Source: Saccoglossus kowalevskii
Taxonomy: Eukaryota; Hemichordata; Enteropneusta; Harrimaniidae
Length of the DNA stretch: 24,772 nucleotides
Assembly: GCF_000003605.2 (NCBI RefSeq)
Contig: NW_003149772.1
Span: 251,671-276,442, forward strand
Direction of reading: 5' to 3'
Shown: positions 10,701 to 19,444 of the stretch, one piece after another
How positions within the stretch are numbered: the first letter of the stretch is position 1
How the letters are laid out: each line of letters starts with the position of its first letter
The notes under the pieces: model-generated
Told to the model about the DNA's origin: nothing
Databases searched by the model: none
Seen by the model: only the letters and a program-made list of their open reading frames with translations
Program-made: the position numbers and the translations under genes

Positions 10701-13700
10701 CTCGCACTCTGTTATGGTGTTTGAGCACAAACAAGTACTGTGAATTGATCAATGTTTGTTTGGGCTCGGTGGAAGCTGGGACGACAAGAAAAATATGACT
10801 CATTGGAAATTTGGAAGAACATCGGCAAATTGAGAATAAAACCCACAACAATTCTTCTAGAACAAACAAAAACTATAGTATCAAAACAACTAGATACAAT
10901 CTCGAGAACGAGCTGCACTATTTAGAAAACAAAAACAAATAATGGACACCGTCACGGACAATAAAGAACGTAATGACGACAAGAAACAACTTCTAGAGAA
11001 TCTCATTAGATTTTAAGTGCAAGATGATAAAATTAGTTTTAAACAACTTAATAAAACTGATGCAAGGACTCAAATATTATATAAAGTTCAATAAAAATTA
11101 TGCCATGACTTGAACCGCCCAGCGATTTTTGGAAGCCTAATCGAAAAATAGGAAATTTAAGACTTAAAAACATATAAGATCCTGTTATTCACCTGACAGT
11201 GTTTCTTATATGGCACAAACTGAGCTGTTGTTAGACTTACTAACAATCACAAATGAAAGTAGAAATGCGATTGACTCATCTGCTAGTTTTGAAGAGCTAA
11301 CTGACGCAGTTAAGCAATTAAAACCACATATAAAGAAATTGACGATCTGTCAGGCAATATGATCCTTGTAATAACTTGTTAGAACCTTTATCGGAAATAG
11401 CAGTGGATTTAATGACAAAAAATTGGCAGACATTTGAGAGAAAAGCAATGTTTAACTAAAACACTAGATGTACTTTGCACGGGTATTTGAACCTCATGTT
11501 GAATTCGTTTGCCAAGGTAGGCATTTGATTTAGCATGATGTTTTCATGTCTGCTGGATATCCTGGCATTCGAGAGAGTGATTGTCCGGATAACAGACGGA
11601 TTTACTCGTGTGTTCTCTGAATGCCCGCAGTTGGTAGCATTACTTATTCAAGGGACCAGCTTGACAAAGAGCATCCGCAAATTGACTATGTCTTATTTTG
11701 ACGTGGTTGTATTTGGTCGACCTTACAGAAAAAAAAAATAACAAGCAAATCAATTTGACTGAAAACGGATAACCCATATTTTTTATAACAGGAAAACATG
11801 TTATTAACATATATGGTCATGTGGCCTATATAGTTTGCATAATTGTAATATCTTGAGAGAACCATGACAACATGCAAGCAGTGCTATTATGATGAATTTG
11901 TTTTTCCCGTATCTGTTGACCGACTTATTTAGTTGATTATTAGCGAATGGCTGTGTTATGTCTGTCATCGTTTAGGCCTATTTGAAGTTTTGGACGGAAC
12001 TAATTACGAGATAACCGTCGCTATTCAGACTACTATTTCTGACAGTTGGTATTCGTAGTTATTAATGTAGTGAACGATTAATCAAAAGATATGACGTATT
12101 CAGTATTTAGAGTGATTGGCTGTATGTGTGAAAGCCACGCCTTAGAGTCTTAATACTGCTTTGTTATTGGTTAGGTTTTGAAAATGAATAAAGTTGTTTT
12201 AGTTGGTCTTGGCGAGCACACAAGGACAGAGGCAGTGTAGTTCTGGAGAGTCTTGGGCTAGTCTTGGGTCAGCCTTGCGATAGTCTTGAGGATTTTTCCC
12301 CAGGCGCTGTGTCTTATAGAGTGCTCGACTGACCGACTAAGACGAGAGTTGAAACGTATTTCGTTGTGTGTGTCTTATTTGACTGTAAAGCTTAAGTGAC
12401 TTTCCCGATCCCATACCTCAAGGGGACGCGATAGAGAGGCGGGACGAGATTCCCCCTTGACAAGTGTGGAGAACCCCAGAGGAGAAGATTTTCCAACTGA
12501 TACTATAATGAAGGCATGGGACAAGATATATGACTATCATAACAAGGAATTGTATACGTCGAGCATTGTTTCTATGACGTGCTTCAACAAGTTCGAGGCA
12601 TTGGACAAATTACAAGAGGCATGACGACACATATAAATTAAACGGTTTTGGGGTTATTAGCAATGCCAGCATATCAGATTCGCGACAATTAACACAAACT
12701 GGATATTTTTGACACTATAACAAATGCTGTATGATTTATATAACAGTAAAACAGAAAATAAAATGCCTCTCTTCTATCCCTACACATTATTTTAGGCGTT
12801 CCTCCACTATGTTTTTTCTTTTACATTCACTTAGATAGTCAACGCGCAGGTTAACCATATTTACTTGACCGTAATAATACGATCGGGCAACCAAGTTCAA
12901 TGGTATCAGTCGCGGAATCTGTAACGCGCGTAACTAAATGAATTGCCATGATAAACCGTGTTTCAGTGTATAGAGCAGACGACGATATATTCAAATAATT
13001 GTTCAATTTCAATGTTATATTTCGTTTTTATCGACAATGAACCTGTCTATTTGCTGCTAGTTGTGTTAATATACACTTGTGATCTTCTACAATGAAAGGC
13101 ACAAAGTTGGGACTTTGCATATAAACGTATTTCTAAAATTTGTAAATGCCGGTTATCAGCTTTCATTCAAAATTGGCACAAAAGCTGAACAATGTCTACA
13201 AGATGTGACAGCTTATTAATTTTAATTTTGATTCCTTTGTTCGTTATTTATTTCCTCGAATGATAATATTTATTGTGAATAGTACGAATCAATAGTAAGT
13301 GACCGAATCTGTCTTTTATTTATTATTAATTTGCCCATTTGTTAAGGTCATTAGGAAACAAATACATTCTAATATACTCTTTTACATTGCCATCATATAA
13401 TAAGTTTGTGGAATTGATGAAGACCTTTGAGAGTAACATACTAAAATCCATGGCAGTATATCTGTATTATTACTGTTTTATGGTGAATTTTGGAAACTTC
13501 AATCAAATTTAGATGCCAGCCATCAACTCACCTAGGGGCACCTAAGCACAGCACGTTTGGCAATATGGCGTCTAGTGGTGTTCAAAAAAGCTTGACAAAA
13601 ACGGCAATGAGCAACATGTTTCCACACAAAATCAATAATGGCGGCCAAATCACGGGACTGGTGAAAATTATTTTATTTTTTTGTAAGGAGCTTTGCCTAC

Positions 13701-16629
13701 TAGTTAAAGCACTTATGAAGAACAAATGCCCAAAATGTTTGCCACATTTGACGGAATCCAAGATGGCGGCCAAATCATCTGACTGATCAAAAAGTTTTTT
13801 TATTTCAACTCATGAAGAACTAATAATCAAACGTTTTTGCCATTTTTGTACAAATTCAAAGATGACAGTCAAATATTATGAATTATGGTAATTTTGTGTT
13901 TTGCTCGTAAGAGACTTTGGTCACAGATACTAGTCGATTGATTTAAAGCACTCATAAAAAAAACAAATGCCCAAAATTGTTTATGTAAATCCAAGATGGC
14001 GGCCAAATTATGTGACTGGTCCGAATATTTTTTCTGATGTCTGAAGTAGTTCAATATAGAGCTGCAACATAAAAAAATTCGAATCCATCAGGTAACTGTG
14101 GCTACTTTATGTTTCAAATAAATCTTATATGGTGGCAAAACTACGTGCCCAATAAGAGATCTGAAAACAGTAATATATTTTATACATAGACGCTAAATAC
14201 CAAATGTCAGATCAATGTGCCATGTGGTTTTGAAGAAGAAGACTTCCAAGCGTGTTTCGAGTTTTTTTATCCTTTTCTGTAGTATATTTATTTTTATATT
14301 ATACCAGTATATTGATGGTGTTAATTCATCGATTTGATTGATCCAAACACAAAATTTGCATATGCAATTAATGGTATATTGGCTGGTAATGCATAGCTAA
14401 ACAAAGTGGCCCTGGAACATGAATTTATTACAGGTTTAATGCGGAAATATATAAAACTGGTAGTATTTGATTTTTGGGGGAAATATAGTGGTTGAATTTT
14501 AGAAAAAAATACCGTATTAAAAGCATCTGAAAAATGTTATAACCATAATATTGCTTTTTCTTAATCCGAGCTGTGAGCATCGGTCGCTGGGTGATCGTCG
14601 TTTGCCACACAAACCTAAACCACTGTCTCTCACTAAACGAACGCCAGAACGCTGTGTTCTCCGTGTTGTGACTTTGAAGTGGATTGTGAACTTCCAACAA
14701 AGAAAACATGATCTTTAAGTTTAACAGGTGACCAACTGGATGATATTGAGGTATTACGCTGCTCTATTCACTGCGGATACGTTTAGTTTTCACGCGGAAT
14801 CAAATTAGTTTGTATTTAATTTGAACTGTGTTGCGTTGTAATTTGTGTATGCATTCAGTGTACAACTCCATACTATTCTTATAAATATTCATGTTTAAAA
14901 GCCATAATCATGATCTTTACTAGTTTTATCGAATTGTCAATATACTGGTATATTGGGTATATCACTTGGCCTGTGGCTCGTGCATATATGTCGTGAATTG
15001 TGCAATATCTCGTGGTATACCCGCCTTCGGCGGGGGGTGGGGGGTTATTGCTTAACTATATTATAACATAAATAACTCACTGGCTTTAACTATGAATATT
15101 AAACAGCCGACTTTTCAATCTACTCAAATTAAGTTTTTTTAATATGTGGGTCCCTTAAAGTTATTCTCACTATTTTCTACAAGAATATCTTTGTCTGAAC
15201 CAATGAGCAAATTGGAAGTGTTAAACTGGCACACATTCCGCACCAAGTAAACATTTGCAATAAGTTGCGCCCTCTGGAGACGAAACACTGTTGTGATGTG
15301 TGATTTCGAGAAGACAGTTTGGTTCACTCAGTTACAATATTTGAAATATCTGAAGAGGAAACCGAAATATAATTCTTTTGAATGACGAACATTAAAACAA
15401 TTGAAGTGAACTAATGACGATACATCATCACTACGTACACAGTTGGTGCAACTTTGTATTATTTTTGTACATTTTACAGGAACAGTACATCTACTTGCTT
15501 GGAATGTTTATTGCATCAGTACGTTCTTGTGAACACAACTGTAACGTCACAAACCTGGAGTTTTGGAGTAGAGGTACGTAATTCTACTTTATTATAACAA
15601 GACACTGGAAAGATAATACGGTTATATTGTAATACTAATTATTGTATGCATTGTAATGGGATTATTAAAGCGGGAGAGTCATCATTTACAAACACACGTC
15701 TACCCACGAGCCTTTGCGTTATCATCGTCGCTTGGAACTGAATTCCCGCGTGTGCGTAGGTGACGACCCTTCCACTTTAACTACTTCCAATGGGAATTGT
15801 GAACTTTGGTGATAGAAAACAGATTATTTTATGTCAACTCAATCCGCCAGGACCTAAACGCCAGGGATAATTGTCGTTCAAACTATATGATTGGAATTGC
15901 TTCCACGTCGACCTGTTGTACAGGGAAAACACGAGCGTGATCTATTGTTTTCAGGGACCAGTTGCATGAAATACGCCCTCAACCAACGGTGTAGTATCCC
16001 TTCATATGCCCGGCGACATGTAGTTTCCTACCCAAGTTCCGTCTCCCCATCTCCGGAGAAAATCAATAGTCCTTCCCTGTAATTTAGTAAGCGTCAACCA
16101 TACTTGGAGGTTTACCACTTCATCGCCGATAAAGACGAGCACTTGGAGTTTGCAATAACAGCGCCTGCAGTCGGAGCAAAGTCGGGACTTATTTTTTGTT
16201 TTACCAAAAAAAAAATATATAATTAATTGTCCATTTAGCATTTAGCCTTTAGCAGTCAGGTTAATATTCACGATCACACTAAAAAGACTAAAAGAACAAT
16301 TAATTATTTCTTTTTGTAAAACAAAAAAGAAGTCCCGACTTTGCCAGTCTATCGGAGCTCGTACGCCGTATTTATAGCCATCGTCACATAGGGCCCAACT
16401 CAAGTGATTTCTGACTGTCTTATTTTTACGCATTTGTGTCCTCTTTTTCGTTTCAGGCATCGAGACGCGGTGTTGCTACAGTGACCTATGTAATGACCAT
16501 GAACCTCCCGAGTGGGTACTGATAGGTGTAAGTCCAGTAACAGAGATTCCAGGAACAGGAATTCAAAATGCTTGCAGTACAAGCATTATTACACTTACTG
16601 TAATTTTTAATTGGGTTATCTTAAGCTAA
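7703..16629 (+). CDS. Ly6/uPAR (three-finger) domain GPI-anchored protein, complete four-exon gene
   Basis: Exons 7703-7757, 9782-9885, 15480-15573 and 16457-16629 join (phases 1, 0, 1) into 141 residues. Residues 1-22 or 23 form a signal peptide (hydrophobic core SLICVLTMCVLYAG). The LU domain follows as L-x-C-Y-x-C. Ten cysteines lie at 26, 29, 36, 45, 52, 70, 74, 90, 91 and 96, then N97. Spacing x2, x6, x8, x6, x17, x3, x15, x0, x4 is the canonical LU pattern, implying five disulfides (by family: 1-5, 2-3, 4-6, 7-8, 9-10). Sequons NST 37, NYT 41 and NVT 75 predict N-glycans. A linker rich in P, G and E is followed by small residues (N122-A123) as a likely GPI attachment site and a hydrophobic tail 126-141. 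Expected location: outer face of the plasma membrane. The family includes ligand-gated channel modulators and adhesion or septate-junction proteins; the specific role is not readable here. Start: first in-frame ATG after stop 7676-7678. Confidence 0.92.
7758..9781 (+). other. LU gene intron 1
   Basis: About 2.0 kb, GTAAGC to TTTCAG. Contains a C-run (7880-7892), the 581-bp inverted-repeat element at 8371-8951 and an 8-bp inverted repeat GGTTGACA/TGTCAACC around 9315-9355. No other coding sequence was found; the minus-strand open frame at 7696-8028 overlaps exon 1 and has no supporting features. Confidence 0.75.
8371..8951. mobile_element. non-autonomous inverted-repeat element (MITE-like), 581 bp
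   Basis: The left end TACTGTAAAACATGT and the reverse complement of the right end, TACTGTAAAATATGT, match. The similarity resumes inward as GCATGT and TTTTAGCGAATT in the same order, giving imperfect terminal inverted repeats about 46-50 bp long. Subterminal TAGCGAAT/ATTCGCTA motifs recur near both ends (8407, 8433, 8450, 8882, 8901), a common transposase-binding-like arrangement. There is no transposase frame. If the outer TA is a target duplication, the element is 8373-8949. The superfamily cannot be assigned with confidence. Confidence 0.7.
9782..9885 (+). CDS. LU gene exon 2: finger 1 and start of finger 2
   Basis: Acceptor TTTATTTCAG ends at 9781; donor C|GTGAGT follows 9885. The exon starts in phase 1 and ends in phase 0. 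It encodes residues 19-53: the signal cleavage region (AGVQC), the diagnostic L-D-C-Y-S-C, cysteines 1-5 of the LU domain and two N-glycosylation sequons. Finger 1, between Cys 29 and Cys 36, is short and acidic (DIFDYD). Confidence 0.92.
10900..11362 (+). pseudogene. decayed helix-rich coding relic, family unknown
   Basis: From 10900 one frame reads strongly charged, coil-like protein (…LFRKQKQIMDTVTDNKERND…) through in-frame stops at 11014 and 11092 to 11151, and between stops it keeps protein-like composition (KISFKQLNKTDARTQILYKV; LCHDLNRPAIFGSLIEK). The same style then continues in another frame as a 50-codon ORF from ATG 11210 to TGA 11360-11362 (MAQTELLLDLLTITNESRNA…). A preceding frame at about 10830-10915 is similar. 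Alternating K/E/Q/N-rich helices and scattered stops suggest an old retroelement or other mobile-element structural protein that has lost function. No family recognised. Confidence 0.35.
11535..11741 (+). other. GC-richer patch with overlapping open frames, undetermined
   Basis: A 68-codon ATG frame (starting MMFSCLLDILAFERVIVR) overlaps another frame that also reads like protein (…AGYPGIRESDCPDNRRIYSC…, then ITYSRDQLDKEHPQIDYVLF) but contains two stops. The two cannot both be coding. The local composition differs from the surrounding intron, so it may be more mobile-element debris. No domain recognised. Confidence 0.2.
12508..12624 (+). pseudogene. short gag/ORF1-like fragment
   Basis: A 38-codon ATG frame (MKAWDKIYDYHNKELYTS…) ending with the pattern N-K-F-E-A-L-D-K-L-Q-E. 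That resembles the 'N-R-F-x-x-L' linker often found in ORF1/gag-like proteins of non-LTR retrotransposons. It follows about 550 bases (11940-12500) that are locally GC-richer and contain an AATAAA at 12187, which could be an element leader or long terminal repeat. No terminal repeats or target duplication were found, so this is a weak call. Confidence 0.2.
13557..14240 (+). repeat. diverged tandem repeat block (GATGGCGGCCAAAT family)
   Basis: Four imperfect units, each containing a GGCGGCCAAAT-like core followed by a GACTGGT-like block: cores near 13638, 13763, 13861 (degenerate, GATGACAGTCAAAT) and 13994. Unit spacing varies from about 100 to 130 bases. An AAATGCCCAAAA segment precedes two of the cores. 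The last unit runs on through TTTCAAATAAATCTTATA (14109-14126), also found in the copy at 1751-1990. Open frames in this block are incidental. Confidence 0.75.
15020..15044. other. GC hairpin plus G-run
   Basis: CCCGCC-TTC-GGCGGG forms a 6-bp GC-only stem with a 3-base loop (15020-15034). It runs into GGGGGG T GGGGGG, all inside a strongly AT-rich intron. The G-run could form a quadruplex-like structure or simply be a slippage-prone tract. No gene is nearby except the LU intron. Confidence 0.6.
15480..15573 (+). CDS. LU gene exon 3: finger 2 and start of finger 3
   Basis: Acceptor ATTTTACAG ends at 15479; donor G|GTACGT follows 15573. Encodes residues 54-84 plus one base: EQYIYLLGMFIASVRSCEHN, then CNVT and on to WSR. 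It supplies LU cysteines 6 and 7 with the typical C-x3-C spacing and a sequon at N75. The middle loop is unusually hydrophobic (IYLLGMFIASV). Confidence 0.92.
16176..16345. mobile_element. palindromic inverted-repeat element
   Basis: The left arm at 16176-16230 (starting GCAAAGTCGGGACTT, then a T/G-rich tract, ending TAATTAATTGT) is the near-perfect reverse complement of the right arm at 16296-16345 (ACAATTAATT … AAGTCCCGACTTTGC). The arms are about 50-55 bases, separated by about 65 bases. This is the shape of a small foldback or MITE element. The right half also belongs to the direct repeat duplicated at 16844-16973. Confidence 0.7.
16251..16388 (+). repeat. direct repeat copy A flanking exon 4
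   Basis: Begins AGCAGTCAGGTTAAT and ends CCATCGTCACA. Matches 16844-16973 along its length, apart from about 10 substitutions and replacement of a 25-base internal segment. It lies 68 bases upstream of exon 4. Confidence 0.88.
16457..16629 (+). CDS. LU gene exon 4: CC-x4-CN motif and GPI signal
   Basis: Acceptor CTTTTTCGTTTCAG ends at 16456. Encodes G-I-E-T-R-CC-YSDL-CN (LU cysteines 8-10 and the invariant Asn), an acidic and proline-containing linker, a G/T/N/A-rich attachment region and the terminal hydrophobic segment SIITLTVIFNWVILS, then TAA at 16627-16629. The cysteine in the tail (residue 124) is expected to be lost if the GPI site is N122. The exon is bracketed by direct repeats at 16251-16388 and 16844-16973. 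Confidence 0.93.
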
Positions 16630-16634
16630 ATAAA
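16629..16634 (+). promoter_or_regulatory. poly(A) signal of LU gene
   Basis: AATAAA whose first base is the last base of the TAA stop codon. If used, the 3' untranslated region would be only some 20-40 bases, which is unusually short. A later signal cannot be excluded. Confidence 0.5.
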
Positions 16635-16843
16635 AAGTAGGTCAGTCTTATTTATTTCATTACCACCAATTAAAACTTGATTAGAATTAGTAAATATAAC
16701 CAAGATTTTAACACTATCGTCGTCATAAGTATCGTCGTTGCATAAAAGTACCAATTTCTGCAATCGATTCGAATCAACCTTTAAAAGGTCATGAATAATT
16801 AATAGAGTCAAATGACCGCAGATGTGTCCAGTCGGGATTTCTT

Positions 16844-16973
16844 CAGCGGTCAGGTTAATTTTCGCGATCACACTAAAAGAACTAAAAGAACAATTAATTA
16901 AGTCCCGACTTTATTAAGTCCGACTTTGCCAGTCTATCGGAGCTCGTATGCCGTATTCATAGCCATCGTCACA
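16844..16973 (+). repeat. direct repeat copy B flanking exon 4
   Basis: Begins AGCGGTCAGGTTAAT and ends CCATCGTCACA. Compared with copy A, the T/A-rich part of the palindrome arm is missing and the motif AAGTCC(C)GACTTT is duplicated. Similarity to copy A stops at 16973, within about ten bases of the first recognisable LINE codons. Confidence 0.88.
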
Positions 16974-16981
16974 GTACCATT

Positions 16982-19025
16982 GACTTTGCTATTACTTCTA
17001 AACCATTATTTGATAAAATTAATTACTTTAAAGTACATGGTCTCCCATTAATCTCAAACCAATGTTTAATAACATTGTCCATACAAGTAATGAAATATAA
17101 ACTTCTCAAAATAAATAAATCATCAAAAAAAGTATATTAGACCCCCTGTCATCTAAATATATATGGGATAACCAGGCAAAACAGAATTTTGAAACATCAC
17201 AAATATTACATAACAGTGATATTGAATATTATCTTAACATATCTTATAGTGACAATGATACAGATGTCGGTCTATCAGAAAAGAGCTGAGAAGCCTTTCA
17301 AATTTGCTGGAAAAATTTCCCCAAAACCCAAATATACGTGGCCGTTACTTCCAAACAAGAAAACTGTTCAAAAAACGATCAAAGAGAAGAAAAACACAAA
17401 CAAGGCACTTCTACTAAACAAACTTGAAACTTCAAAAGAAATCCCTTCTGAATTTTGGAAAACATTGCGTGAAATGAATAATGAACTTGAAGAATCGCAC
17501 AAAGAGTGTAACAACAATATAAAACCAGTTGAATGGCTTTCATACTTTAAAAAGTTATTTAATGCAAATTCCACATCCCACAGTGATGATTTAAAGAACA
17601 AAGAAGAACACATGACTCTTAATTCTGACTTGAACGGTTCAATTCTGAAAGATGAAATATTAAAAGGAATTAACCTGTTGAAAAATAATAAAGCTTCGAG
17701 TCAAGATAAAATATGCATTGAAATGCTAAAACACAGCCAAGCCAACTTACTGAAAGCCATACATAAGCTTTTTAATATTGTTTTTTAATTCAAATCACTT
17801 TTCAGATTCTTGGAACCTCAGTTTTTTAATACCAATCTACAAATCCGGCTCCAAATCCAATCCATCAAACTATAGAGGCATTGCCATTTCAACTTGCCTT
17901 GGCAAATTATTTACAAGCATTCTAAACATTAAACTAACCACATTCTTAGAAAAAAAAACATAATTTCAAACAAGCAATTCGGATTCCGAAAAGATCGACG
18001 CACAACAGATAATATCTTCACTCTTAAGACGATAGTAGCACTTTCAATAACAAAGAAAATATTAAAATACAAAAAATAATAGTAAAAATACAAATAAAAT
18101 ATATGCATGCTTTGTTGACTTAAGAAAGGCCTTCGACAGTGTCTGGCATCAGGGATTGTATATTAAATTGTTAAAACTTGGAATATCGGGCAAAATCTAT
18201 AAAATTATCAAAAATATGTATAGTAAGGTAAAATATAAAGTTAAAAGCGAAGAAGGATAAACTGAACACTTCACTTCAAGGGTGGGAGTAAAACAGGGCT
18301 GTAACCCTATTCAATATTTTCATAAACGATTTACCTGATGTCCTTAATAAACCTAGATGTGACCCACCCAAACTATAAAATACACCTATTAACTGTATAA
18401 TGTATGCTGACGATCTTGTAATACTTTCTGAATCAAAAACAGGATTACAAACTTGTCTTGATAATTTATCGATATACACTAAAAAATGGCATCTAACTGT
18501 TAACACGGAAAAAACCCAAAAACTATGATCTTTAACAGATCAAACAGACTTCTAGAGAATGATATTTTCTTCTTTGAAGGTTGTGAATTAATTACAGTAA
18601 AATCAACTAATTACCTAGGATTAATAGTAAGCGCTAATGGAAAATTCAAGGAAGGCCTAAAAAGCATAAAAAGAAAAGATTTAAAGGCTTTATTTTCTTT
18701 AAAGGGAAAAACAGGCAAAAATCTAAGTATACCACTGTCACTCTCTCTGTTTGATAAACTAATCAGACCAATTCTCACATATGGTAGTGATGTATGGGGA
18801 GATGAAATTTCACTAAAATCACCAATTGAAGATGTACATATAAATTATCTTCGTTTTCTTTTGGGGAAATCCAAAAACACCACAACAATGGATTTATACG
18901 ATGAACTTGGACGTTACCCATTGGAGACTTTTATCGAAAAACAAATGATACAATATTTTAATCGTATAAAGAACTCGTCAAAACCATTACTAAAACTAGC
19001 TTGCCAAGAAATAAAAAAAAAATAA
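16982..19025 (+). pseudogene. dead non-LTR retrotransposon (LINE): endonuclease tail and reverse transcriptase
   Basis: Reading frames in order: 16982-17140 (end of an APE-type endonuclease; the expected S-D-H-x site reads S-N-Q-C), 17137-17289 and the frame ending 17788 (linker, then VEWLSYFKKLFN and the thumb-side EILKGINLLKNNKASSQDK), 17778-17963 (FLIPIYKSGSKSNPSNYRGI), about 17961-18079 (KQFGFRKDRRTTDN), 18102-18260 (ACFVDLRKAFDSVWHQGL, motif A with catalytic Asp), 18270-18300 (VGVKQGC), 18310-18528 (NIFINDLPDVL, then the catalytic MYADDLVIL) and 18525-19025 (NYLGLIVSANGKF, RPILTYGSDVWG, ELGRYPL). Motif order matches Jockey/CR1-type reverse transcriptases. Several frameshifts, an in-frame stop before YADD and a small deletion after VKQGC make it non-functional. 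It is truncated at the 5' end, and no clear poly(A) tail or target duplication is visible. Confidence 0.93.
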
Positions 19026-19444
19026 TAGTAAATGGTACACCAATATAGATTCCCCTTTGAATAACATCAACGAGTTGGCTGATTGCATGTTTAGTCTGCA
19101 ACGCCATGGAGCTTTGTGAGAGAGTTTCAAAGATTTTGTAATAGGAGAGAAAAGGGCAGGTAACACAACGGAAGTGTTCGCAACGTTAGTAGTTGACATG
19201 GTGAACGCTGATTGGTCCATAGGTTATTTAGTGCCAGGTATTTTGGAGAGAAGATCCAGTCCACGCTCAGGCTTTAGCGAAGGAGGTCAGGTTCTGTTGT
19301 CGTCTGCGCTCAAACATCTCACATTTCATAAGTGTTTGCGCAGATATTGACACTTCTTATAACGAAGTGGTTGGAACATGATATTTCCGCACTGGTGTAT
19401 ATAGAAGACGTGCATGCGTAAGTACTATAGTAGTCTGAGGTCTG
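19026..19444. other. downstream of LINE, no gene seen
   Basis: May contain the element's 3' untranslated end, but its border is not identifiable. The minus-strand frame at 18996-19220 overlaps the LINE end and has no supporting features. Confidence 0.5.

Larger units (their letters stand above)
9886..15479 (+). other. LU gene intron 2
   Basis: About 5.6 kb from GTGAGT to TTTACAG. It holds most of the accessory material in this gene: a decayed coding relic (10900-11362), a gag-like fragment with a GC-richer leader (about 11940-12624), a tandem repeat block (13557-14240) and a GC hairpin with a G-run (15020-15044). The remaining stretches 9886-10880, 12630-13480 and 14250-15010 show nothing supportable. 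Confidence 0.75.
15574..16456 (+). other. LU gene intron 3
   Basis: 883 bases, GTACGT to GTTTCAG. Its last third is occupied by a long palindromic element (16176-16345), which ends about 110 bases before the exon 4 acceptor. The stretch 15660-16100 is less AT-rich than average but contains no supportable exon. Confidence 0.8.

Noticed and set aside
13490-13786. 98-codon plus-strand ORF
   Set aside because: Starts with TTG, lies within the tandem repeat block and merely translates the repeat.
14428-14709. 93-codon minus-strand ORF starting MFSLLEVHNPLQSHNTENTA
   Set aside because: The first 50 residues look protein-like, but the remainder is AT-rich filler and there is no splice or domain evidence.
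16002-16582. Several minus-strand ORFs across intron 3 and exon 4
   Set aside because: Antisense shadows of the palindrome and of exon 4.
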